A DNA stretch of 64,000 nucleotides, from contig NC_088301.1 in NCBI RefSeq assembly GCF_032854445.1, forward strand, positions 46,061,116 to 46,125,115. Direction: 5' to 3'. Source of the DNA: Liolophura sinensis (lineage: Eukaryota; Mollusca; Polyplacophora; Chitonida; Chitonidae). The position numbers and the translations under genes are program-made. The notes below the pieces were generated by a model, which was not told the DNA's origin, did no database searches, and saw only the letters and a program-made list of their open reading frames with translations. Shown here piece by piece: positions 24,954 to 38,300 of this stretch. Each line of letters begins with the position of its first letter. The first letter of the stretch is position 1.

Positions 24954-26864
24954 TAGACTCCGGTTGTCTGCATGAAAGAAATGTAATGTAACCTTGTTAT
25001 ATTAACCCAAATAGTAGCGACAGTTTCTTCAGGTTACTCTGTAACAAGTTTAATATCAGTCATTATTATGTATACCCGGTCACCAAATACGAATATAGCG
25101 AACCCAGTTTATAAACATGATTGCTGCCAGTGACGGAAATTTTAACATTTATATGCATTATTCACGATCATGTTTGATCATGTACGCGATAGCTCAGAAT
25201 ACACAGATGCCGATGGCATCGCCAGTACGTTTATACTAGCTCCCGAACCAATATTCGAATAAACTGGTAAATACTATAATTCTAATTATTGTAAAATGAT
25301 GAAAAAAAATACGCGTGATTCAATGAGCTGTATCGAAAAAAGGAATATTAATTTGATTATGGCTCAGTACTAGAGAAAATGTTAATCATAAAGTTCATGG
25401 ACGGCAGAAATCACGTGGATACCAGAGATAGGTACATGTGACAAATTCAAAGCCGTGTTCAAACCAGCTGGAGTTGGGTTGGAGCTCGCAATATTTATGC
25501 ATTGTGATACAAAAAGAACATGTAATTTGACCTTTTCTTAAAATACTATTCGAATAGATTCTATATATATGGTCATACTGATGTATAAGTACACAGATAC
25601 ATCATATATTGAGATAATATAGCTATAGTGATATATGGCACCTTCGATTTCAGTTCACTTTCTGATGATGATCCAACGCGTGAACTGCGTGTATGTAACT
25701 GGCAGCGTTTGGACTTAATTTTTTAATTATTTTTTCTATTTCTGGGCGCGCGGATCAGTTGATATAGAAAGCAAAAAAGAGTACAATTATCGTGCAACAT
25801 ACACAAAATAAACGCTTGCTTTTTTAACATATGTGTCACTGACACAAATGTATAAGCTTCAAAGAATTAGAGAGTAAATGTACTTCTACGTTTGACCTAT
25901 TATAATTCTTTCCTGGAGAATTATGCGATGTCAGGCGCTCCCTATACACAATGGATATGAGCCGTCTACTTATAATAACAAGCCAAAGGGGCCAAGGTAA
26001 TATACCACATTCACCGAATTTAATGCTTTACTTGTCCGAATATATACTTTAACACAATACAAGCATCAGCTTAAATATATAATATATATAAGGCTCTACA
26101 GAACCAGATTTTGCCGGACGTAAGACACCCGATATATATTCGTAGGAAGAATCGTAGGCATATTGAATTAATCGACAGCTTGTCATTTGCGAAGCTCAAC
26201 AAGGTCCGTTTGGTTTAAAAGGTGCGCGATAAAATGCCTCAGGTTATCTATATATATACCGGTAAACATCGCCTCGGAATAAGAATATATTTATGTATAT
26301 ATGTTTTGCATCCGTGAGCTCTCTCCGCGTAAATGTAAATCTTGCTGAATCCCGTGTGTTTGGCTTGGGTTATGTACGTAGTATCTCGGGAAATTTTCGC
26401 CCCAGAATATCGCTTTGTTTCTTGAACTCGTCAAAACGCCTAATACTCTTCAATAAATGGTTAAACATAACAGTACTGGCCATTCTAAACATTATCAAAA
26501 AGTGTTGTTCATTGGAGACAAGGGCAAAAATAGATAAACTGTTGCCTAATTTTCGACTTCATCTTAATTGCCAAAATATCTGATTACTCTGAGAGAATTT
26601 GCACCCGCTAGATACTTTACGTCGAACTCTAAACCCAACATTATTCTGAGAGGTGTGAGGTTTAACGTAACCCTTCCGTAAAAGACTCGCCAGATACACT
26701 TTCTGTCGTCGTCCTGTTCAAAGTGTGTGTAGAATGTCTCATAATCCTGAATTCCTATTAAATCTACCAATTACCAGGTCAGGCCAATGTGTACAAGATG
26801 TTAACCTTCTCGGGTACATATATATTCACATGTGCAGAACTACTTTCTTTTCTTTTGCACGCAG

Positions 26865-29800
26865 GATACCAGCCATAACTCCGATACGGACAATTTACGA
26901 TTTCCATCTTTATCCATTGACAGCTTAGATCGCACTTTTTATGCAGCCTGCAGGGAATTGAAAGAAGACAACAACGGGACCTCGTGTCTCCATGGTTACG
27001 AGTACGACAAGGAACCTGTTGCTTCAACAAATTACAAGAGGTATGCAGTTTACAGCTTGACTATACATCCGACATGTATTGTAGGAGATAATACAATTTG
27101 CATAAAATCAGAAAGGTATTCGTATACTCTGTTTCTTTATATTCTTATAAAATCTATATCGAAAGGATGAATGGCATTGTTTTTGGTATAGACAATAAGA
27201 AGGTACTGGTCTACATAATTTTTGTTTGTCTATAGAGTTGTCGCAAATGAATGTAACTCCAAAACAAAACAAATCCATCCACTGTACAGTGTATATGCCA
27301 AATGTTCTTGTTTCATAGATCTTCCAATCAGAAATTGGTATAATCTGCTGTGTGCACCCTATCCGTGTAATGTAGTGCTGTATGCCATATGGGACCTACA
27401 TTGTCTATTTTGTTGTTTCAAATCTGTGGGACCTAGTCTGTGAGAACCTGGCTCGGCTGCCCAAGACTATATTGATCACCGGGCAGGTCTTTGGAGCTAC
27501 CTTGTTCACTTCTTTGCTCGATGAATATGGAAGAAGACCAGTCTGTTTGCTCTCGCAGTGGGGAATGCTGACATCGGCTTTGGCCCTGGCATTTTCCCCC
27601 AACGTGGTCGTCTTCTTTGGGATTTGCGATTGGAACATTTCAATAGGTAGAATAAGACGCCGGTTTGTATATTTGTATTGTATTTCAATATTCTCGATTA
27701 TTTTCCATGAAATTTTTCAGCATGCTCATTTACCGAATCTACTATATATTACTATAAGCACGAAATAAGGACAGAAGTACATATAATTACGTCTCTACGT
27801 AATATTTCAGTATTCTAGGCCTATTATTATTATTATTTTGAATGTTGCTTAACATCACATTAAGGCATTTTTCACTTATGCGATGATGGTCAGTTTTAAA
27901 GGTGGATGAAACTGTAGTGCCAGGAGTATACCAAGAACCTTTGATATGTTATATTCTAACGAATATTCGGTCCATCTGTGAGGTACGCATATATCGACAC
28001 AGCACATATGTGGAAGACAAGGGGTGTTCAACTTACGTTATATATTCAGCAAAATGTCTCACGGGCCCCACGTATCGCTTCTTGTCACAAAGGCCCCATG
28101 AACATTCCAGTGGGTGAATCTACATTTTCTCCTGTCCAGTCACGGATTTGTCCCAGCAATTCAAGGGCAAACACCTTACCCGTTCGACCATCGCCCGCTC
28201 CCTCCTATATACATTGTATTACATGTACTAAGAGAGATGTGTGAATTTTTCAAGTATATTTTAAAGGTCTGGATCGTGACCATATTATAATTCCCCTTTC
28301 CAGGTAGACGGTACTAATATTTTGTTTGAGGCCTAATTGTCCCAAACATATGAAATGAAATGTGATTGACTCACAAGTATACCCAGCTAGGTGTTTTACA
28401 CAGCAAATATGGTAATTAACAGATTGCATAGATCTTTCATAGGTTAAGCATATCAATCGAGATAATATTTGAAAGAAAAGTTATATCTAAACTGTGTCTT
28501 GCATAGTGTCTGGTGACGATGTTGATACCTTTGGAGATTCTTCCCGTCAATCATCGGGCCATGGTTCACCTGGGAAGTGCGTTCTGGGCGTGTAGCATAC
28601 TGGTTTTATATGCGATAGGCTATGGGTTCCAAGACTTGAGCTGGAGACATTGTCAACTGACATTGGCAGCCGCATGTGTGTTGTCGCTGATACCAAATAT
28701 GCTGTAAGTCCGGGCTGAATGTTTGTTTATTAAAGCTATATACTGTGACAATAATGTTTAAGGTTTACATTACAACCATGCAGTTTTTTCTCTAATATTT
28801 ATATAAAAATAGAAATGTGGAATATGGATTTACTACATATCGGTCTCAAGGAGTGATTAATAAAATAACAGTCAGCAAATTATTATTAGAGGATAAAAAT
28901 CAAAAATAGATCACATAGAATTTTCTGATCACTTCCAAATAAGTTCTATATACTGCAAGCCAGATAAAATATGCCTGGCATGTCTGATAAAAAAACGTCC
29001 TTGTAGAAAGTGGTACAAGCGCCATGTTATGTGTGTTGTTTAATACTGCCTATATAAGTGTAGGTGTAACCTTGGTCCGGCATCGTTTCAGATATTGGAC
29101 ACAATATTAGGCACATATTTTCAGATTAGATAAACTAGTATACACGTATACAAGGTGTCAAAGTTTGCCTAAAGTACATTTATTAAAGATACACTTCTTT
29201 CGCTTCTTTGTAACATGCCATTCTCCAAATGGCGATGTAGACTACTAATGAATCAATCAGATGGTTGTTTACAAATTGTCGTGATGAAGAAGCCCTTGCT
29301 CTAATCGCCAAAGCCTGTCGATGGAATAAAGTTGATAAAACTGTGATATGGGCGAAGGCGCATTCTTGCATACAGAATCTCAGCTCTCTTGAGAAAGAAG
29401 TTGACACAGACGTGGTCACTAACCAGTCGATCAATACAGCTGTCGTGCAATATACAGAAATCCCATGACAAAGACAATCCAAGTACGGATGAATAGACGT
29501 GCTGAGAAGTCCCATACCCAGACTAACTGCATTCGTCGTGTGTTTTCGGCTGGTAAGTTTACATAAACATTTATTTATTTCCTTTCAATATATTCTTACT
29601 TTGTTTACATTTTTGTTTTTTTTGTGTTTTTTTTGTCTTCCATTGTTTAGTACTTTCACCAATAAATAAAACTGTCACTTGTGTTTGCAACGTAAACATA
29701 TTTCGTCACTGAGATCACTTCTGGCCCCTCCATGGCGCCGGATCATTACTGTGCTTGTGGTTTGAGTGTAAATGCCACTATGGCCATATAGCTCATTGAT

Positions 29801-31619
29801 TTTATTGTTGTGTAACACGATTCCCACGACGTGTGATATTGACTTGCACACCATAATGGTTGAAGAACAACGGACTTCAACAAACGCATGACTTTGTAAG
29901 CGGCGTTAGAAGTGCCGTTTACCGCTTAACGTTCGCAAGATCAGGTGAGCATGCAGGGAGCGCCAATTGGACTGTTCCGGCCTCAAGGCGGAGCTGAACC
30001 TGAGCCTAGTGTCTCAGCTTTTTGGAGTGTACACTTTACGTCTCGCTCCCCACACCACGACATATAAATGTATATTGTTCCGTATTCCTTCTTTTATCAG
30101 GATCAACACGGCGTTTACGACATTCGGCCTGACCCTAACAACTCATCGATTGGCTGGTAACCAACACCTGAATTATTTCCTCTTGACTTAAACCGGCATC
30201 CACTCAACCTCGTGTCTTACTTCACAACGACTCAAGAGACGTATATGGGAACAAATATGGGAATTGTTTGTCACAATTCTGAAAGTAGGTTGTCCCATTT
30301 TATTTCAAGCAGACCTACATGTATTTCAGATAGCAACGCAACGACTGGGATAGCCTTACTGTCCACCGTGCTTATAAACACATTACTGGGTAAGTCAACA
30401 AATGATATGATGGAACCTGCACAATACTGCTTTTTCTTTCAACGGTCAATGCCATGCCCATTATACTTCATCCAAGTATATATGTGCATGCAGTTACATG
30501 GTATATTGTTTTTTTCATCAATAAAAGTTCATGTGTAGCCACCATTCTGGTTATTCTTTCTTCAGTCAAATTATATGTGTAGTTATACGCGACATTTTGG
30601 TTTATTTTTCATTGATCAGAGGTTATGTGTACACATGTCATATATGGTCCCTTTATGATTCATGCATGCGACTTGTATAAACTCCTAAACCACGAGTTAC
30701 ACACTATTGATGTTGCCAGGGCCGCCCTTGTCAATTTTGGTAACCGCCCTGACAATCCTTGGAACCAACACTATCGGGTATGTCTTTGAAACACAGTTCC
30801 AGTATACACCTGGACTCTTCCCTATAAACCTCGGGTAACTCTGCTAAAATTGTTGCGTTTCCAATGCTGTCAGCGTTGGCTATAGACGGCAATTAATCTT
30901 TACCTCTGAATCAACTCTGCATAATGTATAAATATATCAGCTGACCATGCCATATTATTATACTTACTTAGTTTTATCTCTAGTCTATACTGAAGCTCAA
31001 CACATTTGCCTTTTGTAAATGTTGCCACATGATTGTACATGTAAAAATACCATTTAATGTGTCCACACTGTGATTAAGAGACTCTTAATCCCTGGTCCAG
31101 ACAACAATCTAAACTGATAATGGAAACAAAATATCCGACGTCAGTACAAAACGAACGCGGTAAAGGGTTAGGGAGTTTCTGGTAACCGTGGAAACTGGAT
31201 TCTGCTGTGTGAAACACTGCGTGGGCTATACGAGTCACATGAACCGATCCATGCGAGTTCGGAAGGGTGACGATTCAGCTCTATTTATAGTCCAGGGGTC
31301 GATTCCACAAACACAATTCTAACTTTAGTCAAAATTTAAAACCTTGCCACAATGCTTATTTTTTTGGTACCGGAGCTTGTCACATTTGTTGTAAGATAAT
31401 GCTGATGAGGTGGTCAAAATATCCGTTCACATGCCCAAAAATAAGTTCTAAAATCGTATTTAATGTTTCCATTTAGTCAAGAATGGTTTTGTGGAATCAG
31501 TCCATGATAACGAAATGGTGTTCTCAGATACTAGTACTGTTTGAAGGAGTTTTGGAGTTGGGCTTACATCAACGGCTTCACAAACTGGTGGGATGATTGG
31601 ACCATTCTCTAACTTGCTG
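26865..31619 (+). pseudogene. Decayed SLC22 paralog, head-to-head with the intact gene
   Basis: Eight counterparts of SLC22 exons 2 to 9 occur in order: 26865-27040 (176 nt, as in the intact exon; TFYAACRELKEDNNGTSCLH), 27427-27646 (WDLVCENLARLP, TSLLDEYGRRP), 28507-28703 (LIPLEILPVNHR, ending LIPNML), about 29239-29541 (NESIRWLFTNCRDEEA), about 30095-30235 (FTTFGLTLTTHRLAGNQHLN), about 30300-30389 (TGIALLSTVLINTLLG), 30720-30836 (YTPGLFPINL) and 31547-31619 (73 nt, as in the intact exon; SQTGGMIGPFSNLL). Damage: the acceptor of the second piece reads CTG instead of AG; frame slips occur in the first, second and fifth pieces; two in-frame TGA codons (29466, 29487) lie in the fourth; and the donor after 31619 reads GA instead of GT. 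Exons 1 and 10 were not found. Pieces 28507-28703, 30720-30836 and 31547-31619 remain open. It is most likely a dead gene, though partial transcription cannot be excluded. Confidence 0.8.
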
Positions 31620-31877
31620 GAGAGTGTTTATTCCTGACCAGTCGTTATCGGAGAAATATAATATACCAGCCTGATATTAATCGTTTCCAAAACAACATTG
31701 TACTCATAGGATTCCGGCCATATCAGGCGCCACTGTTTTTCAAAGGACATAGTCATGAAGTACCCCAATCCAAGTATAACGTGTTTTTTCTTCCTAAGAA
31801 AGATGGAGAACAGCTAATCAGGCAATAATGGTAAACGTCTTTACTATACAGCAGGTTCCTCAAAAGTCCTGAAATAA

Positions 31878-31945
31878 TTTTATTTCATTTATTTATTGAT
31901 TGGTGTTTTACGCCGTAGTCAGAATATTTCACTTATATGACGCCT
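31878..31945 (-). mobile_element. SINE 3' fragment
   Basis: The sequence atttattgattggtgtttta, then cgccgtagtcagaatatttc, is the complement of the tail region of the SINE family also seen at 6474-6728 and 33851-34010. Only about 70 bp remain. Confidence 0.7.
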
Positions 31946-33459
31946 CCTGAAATAATTGGCAACATAAAGACAGCAATATGAAACACCTAGACATCATATT
32001 AGCCTTAAACTTTTAATTTTAAAGAGACATCATTTAAATCGAAAACCTTTAGGGAATATTGATTATCAGCTAAAATGTCTCAGTGCACGCATGTCGCAAC
32101 CCATATTTTAATCCAATTTAAATAAATATTTTGCATCCATTTTACTAGTGATTCTCACTTCTGTATAGCCTCATATGACAGACTACCCGGCATCACTGGG
32201 TTTACAACGGAGAGAAACAGTAGTATTAAACCATTCTGAGATGCCCGGTGCATTTTCAGGAGAAATAATCCACGAGACCGTTATATACATGCCATCAGAA
32301 AGCTGGAATACCATTATGATGTAAGTAAATGGCTTTTATTTACACCCTAATTCATGCATCTTTCATATGGTCCCTCATCGTCCCATGTCTGACTCATTTC
32401 ATTTCTCTGTTGCTCATAAAACTAGTCCTAGCTTTAAGTAGGGATGTTTTTAGGTAGCTGGCGAATGGCGGTGATATTTCCAACGCATTATCGTAGCCAC
32501 CGACATTCAAACTCAACATGATCAATAATTGGCCTCGACTCAAAAGTTGCTGTGAGGACCACCAATTGTGATAGAATCATACACAACTGCCAGTTGTAAA
32601 GTCTTACGTATCATTGAACACAGGATTTCAGTATCTGAGAACGCTCCATGATCTCACGACATTCTGAGTGCAGTTGGTAGTATTTATCCTTCACTTAAAT
32701 CGATTTGTCACTATAGCTGGTGGCAAATTAAATCGTCAGTGATGTGCTTTTTCTTAAAAATGTTTTCTTGCGGCTATACAGAAGAGCTTTTTAACTATAC
32801 AATGGAATTCATTGTTAGTTCATATCTAAAACTCTTCTTTGAAGAAGATTAAGAACTTTTTGTACTCCCAAAACAGTATCAACGGTGGTCTAACGCCTGT
32901 GTGTAATTAATTCGACACTTTTCCCTCCATGCTGTGTAGAATGAGAATGGCACTGAGCGCTTTTCACGGGGATCTCTTCAAATACATAAGTGACTACCAG
33001 TCCTGTAGTAAAAATTTATATATTATAAATACATATATTATGGGAAAATACATCCCATTATTTCCAGCACTGCCCTGCTTATATCACTCATAGAATGCAC
33101 ATACTCAGAAGTATCTTCAGAATTTTATCTGCTGGAGTTCATCCATATGTTTTTTACAAGTCATTCTAAACATATTTGCACTATATTCTTATCTGGACCA
33201 CCTTAACTCAACATGTAAGAAAATCGGTTGATTTTAAAATCTGTACATAATTTCATAATCATGTCAGATAGATTCACCAACCATGACCGGCAGTAACTTT
33301 TTATTCCCATTACTTTATTGTGTAAACTCATGTATATGTCATATGTTCTTTATATTAATTTGTGTACATATCTTGATTTTATTGTTGAGGAAATCCCCTC
33401 ATGGTTATTAAGCTGTGGGTAATTCTCGTTAAAAAAAAATAAAGAATTAACTTAAATGG

Positions 33460-33735
33460 CATCCAGTTATATGAGTGGACGTGAATGTGGAGTGCCCATG
33501 AAAGGTAACCCACCGCCCTTCAGCAAGTAACTGACGAACTTTTCCTTGAACACAGTATTAGGGAAAGACATGTGGTTTTCAGTGAAGGTATGCCGGAAAG
33601 CGCAAGCGTCACCTAAGCGCCATTGAGATGTTATTGTAGTCAAACAAACTACAAACAAACTCTAATTCTCAGCGCAAAGGCCAGGATTGAAACCACGCCT
33701 CGTGTGCAACACAGTTAACAGTTGCGCTCCGTATT
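33460..33735 (-). mobile_element. Probable tRNA-derived SINE, reverse orientation
   Basis: Read on the minus strand, the left end has gagcgcaactgttaactg followed by ggtttcaatcctgg, which resemble tRNA A and B boxes. The far end has gtgggttacctttcatggg, then actccacattcacgtcc, reminiscent of the central domain of molluscan SINEs. It is diverged from the other family in this window. Confidence 0.45.
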
Positions 33736-33850
33736 CGCCTACATGCCATTTTGAATGTTTTTTGTAGGTGAACGTACTTGATATTCTTCAAATAAGAATC
33801 TATGCCTCGAAACACACGTTCGTGTACCAGCCGTCAACCTTCCAGAACAA

Positions 33851-34010
33851 TATCCGGTGCATGGGAAGGTCTGTCAGCAACCTGTGGATGGTCGTGGGTT
33901 TCCCTCGTGCTCTGCCCGGTTTCCTCCCACCATAATGTTGGCCGCCGTCATATAAGGGAAATATTCTTGAATACGGCGTAAAACACCAATCAAATAAATA
34001 AATAAAATAA
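33851..34010 (+). mobile_element. 5'-truncated SINE copy
   Basis: The central domain (catgggaaggtctgtcagca, cggtttcctcccaccataat) is followed by ggcgtaaaacaccaatcaaa and a taaataaataaaa tail. The tRNA head is missing. This copy is closer to what appears to be the family consensus than the ones at 4.7 and 6.5 kb, so it is probably younger. Confidence 0.85.
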
Positions 34011-35345
34011 GCAATAGCTGCAAGGCAAATTTCCAACACAAAGTGCAACACAACATCATCAAAAAACAGAGAAAAGATACAAAGTACGAAATTAGGACAG
34101 AATTATGCAAAGAGAAGCAGTCAACAGTTGGGGTTGGGGTTGTACCCATAGGAATCGAGGCCTATAGCTGAGTATAATACGCTTATTTGAAGACAGGTGT
34201 AATGTATTTCTTTATACATCGTGGTGCAAGGCCAATGTCATTTCACTATAAGACTAAACCCTGGAATAGCACTACCAAGTCATTAATTTGGACCACGAGC
34301 CGACCTGCAGGATGTCTCAGAGTTTCACCATCTTGCCAGTCAATTCACAGTAACTAGTGTTGACCAAGCGGCCTCAATGAATGGCTAGGTCCAGGTCACG
34401 TGCCATTTACACTGTTGCGAGGCGGAAGCTGATCATGAAAATGTTTAATCTTTTCAAGGATCGTAACTCTTAATTTGATGATAATAAGAAATATTATAAA
34501 TACCAAATATAGTTACACTGCTCGTTTACACAAAGTACTATCAGATTGCTTCAAGCGACTTCAGCAGTTTAGTTAAATCTGGGGGTAAATTTACAATAAT
34601 GTAATAGTCCCTTTACTCCCAGCTTATGCTAGGAATACTAGGCTGCATCAAAACTTGATTGCTTATAACGTTTTGGTAAATGACATTGTAGGTCATTGCA
34701 GAATAAGGGGATGTTGTCAACGAGAAAAGTAACGAAAAACTGATTTACGACGCAAACAATACAATGTTCACATCAAAACCACTTACTTCCAACTGATAGA
34801 CACATCCTTAAACTCTGGTGAATTCTTCATTAAATGAAATGCAGTTTATAGGAGTTCAACTGGTTCACTCTGGTTGACACTGGATGCTTAACAAAAGGGG
34901 GAGACAACTCAAATTGACCTTCACACACACACACAAACACGATAAAAAGCTACAGTATGTTTATTCTTGCATTAAAGTGACTGTATGCAAAACAGTGATG
35001 AACACGTCACAGCCATGAAGATGTTACCAAATGTGTCCATTTGCCTCCAAAATGGAATTATCTCCACTTTTATCACAGATCATACAGTAAAGCCGTTGAA
35101 ACAATACTTGTATAAATAAATGATATAAATAAACTTCTTTTAAAAGATGTAAAAAACTCATGTAAAGTATGCTTAACACAATCTGTACAAAATATTTGTG
35201 TTAATTTGGTGAATTATACACATCAAAAGATGCAACAATCTTGATTATTAATCACTCTAAGAATAGTTATTGCTTTGTGTTTTGTGGAATTCAAAAAAAC
35301 TTCCATATTAAGAACATGTATCTCTAACAGATGATTTTATTAGAC

Positions 35346-38300
35346 ATCAGTAGACAGGAACTCCATCTTGAATTCTAATCCTGGCCTGGCTACCTGCTTT
35401 TCTGGCTGTCAAAGTGATGATCTGAAAGTATTTAAATAGGTGAACCATAGAAAACAATCCCAGATCATGTAGAAAACTGACATTACAGAAAATCAATAAT
35501 TTATAACTTCACACAATTTTTCATATGCATTGCAATACAAACTGTAATAAAAAATGGTGATTAATTTATGAAAAATAATGTAGTGTAAAAGTTATGTGAT
35601 TTACTGTTTACCGTTATCAGCAAAAAAAAAATATGATATGACTTTGCACTAAGTAAACGTATCAATGTATGTAACTGATGAGGTATTAAACAAGATCACA
35701 GTGGACACCATCGATATGACATTATGTTTTCCACAATAAGACAATAATTCTGAAAGAGCCTCAAGAAACTGTTATGCCCGAAAGTTTGTAATGATTGGTA
35801 ACACATTACGTTTGACAATTACACTGACATTCAAGGTATAGTACATGTAAGTGGCTTTTGAGTTAGGGCAATATTAAACTAAGGTGATATCCTTTTGTGT
35901 ATCAACATTTTTACTTTACAGCATGGTGTGATAAATGGATGTACACTTAACATGTGGGCACACACTGTAAAATAATTAATATTCTCCATAACCAATGAAC
36001 TTAATTTCCTCAAATATTTATTACAGATAATTTGCAAGTACAGCTAGAAAATTCAAGTCATCTTTCCACTTGGCCACCCTGCAGTAAAGCAGCCACGTCA
36101 CAGTAATTGCAAAACTGGCAAACCTTGTTCCCTTTGGGTTTCTGGAAGATGAATGATGGATTGGCCACCATGGCATGAGCCTGGAGTGCCCCTCGAAGTT
36201 CTTGGGTGGCTGGATCTTGGGCAAGCTTTTCTTGAAATAAGTCAGAGTTTGTCTGCGAACAATACAGGAAAGTAATGGAGGAGGAAAAGAAAAAAGCAAT
36301 ATCAGTAAGAGTTATGAAAGCTTTTATTACAGCCTAATTTGTCTCTGACATTGGTGAAACAGTTGCTGATTATGTTTGGGTAGTACATGTAAAAAAGGCA
36401 TCCCCTTTTTTTTTGTTCACAAAACTAAATGGCTATAGCTCCCACACACTAGGTGTACCACAACAATTTCTAATAACAACTATTTATACTTTTCAATCCA
36501 TCCTCGGCGAAAGCTATTGTGGCATAATGACGTCACAGAAAGGTTAAAATTTTGTAACAAGAGTGTGGCAAACAATTTTGTACGCCTGGCTGCAGGGTTC
36601 ATTTCACATTGAGAAATCCATCAATGTCAAAGTTTAGAAACAGAGCTGTACCTACAAATGTTACACCTTTGAAATCATTTGCTGATTAATTTCCTACAAC
36701 CTCATTTGTGGTCAATTTAATACTCATTCAAACTGAAATCATTCACCCATGTAGACTGGTACCTTTCCTATTTAGAAGCAATGGTTTCGCCTGGTGTATG
36801 TGATGTTGTTGGCTATGCGCTATTTAGAATAACTCTGCAGGGATCTACCGGTGCTAACTTAGTATGGGTGTGAAAGTGTTGATGTGAAGAAGTTTTTTTT
36901 CTTACACACATACTTATTACCCACATTAAACTTATTGAGGAGGGTTATAGAATAAAAAAAATCTTCCTGCCATGGGTGTCTAGTGGGAGTTTTACAGTCA
37001 CTTAGGTGGACAAGGTTAACAAATAATACCCTCATCCATGGCAAGAATATTATTTCTTCAATGAACCCTTGCAAAAGAATGAAACCAACAAAAGAGTTAA
37101 ATAAAAAACTAATACCAAAGGTAAACTTTAGCAGCTGTTAGATCAAAAAAAAGTTGATCACAGAAGTCACTAAAATATATGTAGCTATCCAACAAAGAAT
37201 ATGATATGTACACAAAGAATTGAGGACACAAAAATTTGGACATATTTTACATATTACTACTTCACCACAGGATAAAGTAAATGTCTCAAACCAATGCAGA
37301 ATTAAGACTCACAAGGTCTTCCAGAGGGAACTTATCACAGAATGGGTGTTCAGGTTCAAATTCTCCTAGAGGGACTACGACCTGGCCCAAAGATTTCTCT
37401 GCTGTGCCAGACAGCTCAATGACCTCAAATAAGATAAATCTGAAACATTCACCATTGAAGTGGCAATCTGATGCGGGGATTCAACCAATAAGACAACAAA
37501 AGTAACAGTGTTCAGTAGAAAATATAAAACATTGCAGTTGCTAAAATATGGTATCTTACTTCCAAAATTACTGTTTGATCACGTACAGTTCAAAAATTAC
37601 ATTTCCTTGACCATGTCCCAAGGCATCCACAATAAATAAATACCACAAATTTTAAGGAATTAAATCATTCAAATAGGTGTGAAACAAGGACACAACTATT
37701 AAATAGTACTATTTAAAAGGCCATTTCTTACAGATTCCAAACAGTTTTTTACAGTGAAGAAAAAAAACATTGAGTTTCCATGGTGAACCATTTTTGATGA
37801 AGAAGAACACATTAAACATAAACATAGATGTAGTACTACAATAGTCAACATATAAATGCATAGAAATAGATCAATCACAAGATGCTCAGCAGCTAAAAAA
37901 GAATCTGTGATGTCACTGTGTTTCAGCTTATTCAATATGGTCCAAATAGTCCACTACAGAACCAGTCTTTATTTGCACTTCTTTCACTGTAAAAAAATAT
38001 TATGAAAACCAGATTTGGAATGAGTACAAAATGGCCTTTTAGATGATGATACTCTGTTACCTTGATTGTTCAAGTATATACTGTACCTTTTGCTAAAGTC
38101 CTTGCTTGGTACCTTACACTGGAATGTCTCATCCAAGACAATGTTGGTTGTTCCAGATTTCATCTGAAATTTAATATCAGATCTTATATTCATTATAAAC
38201 AGGGAAATCTCAATAAAACTTGGTTTATAAAACATTTTTTTATTTATCTTCCTTTGGAAGAATAAATAAACTTTATTTCTATTAGTAGAGGCAACACTTT

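Larger units (their letters stand above)
22584..26864. other. Region between the divergent SLC22 gene and its relic
   Basis: No gene is recognised. The region should hold the SLC22 promoter and 5' UTR just right of 22583. It contains a long-armed inverted repeat (23015-23482), poly-T runs around 23060-23080, and a pure TA run (24893-24952). I looked for a counterpart of SLC22 exon 1 for the paralog and did not see one. Confidence 0.6.
31620..35345. other. Intergenic region with SINE pieces
   Basis: No gene is recognised. It contains SINE material at about 31878-31945, 33460-33735 and 33851-34010, and the 3' UTR of the C2-domain gene at its right end. A counterpart of the last SLC22 exon was sought at 31.6-32.4 kb and not found. 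Confidence 0.55.

Noticed and set aside
26293-26583. Possible first exon of the SLC22 relic
   Set aside because: The translated sequence does not resemble the FESLGVFGKYQILQ start of the intact gene.
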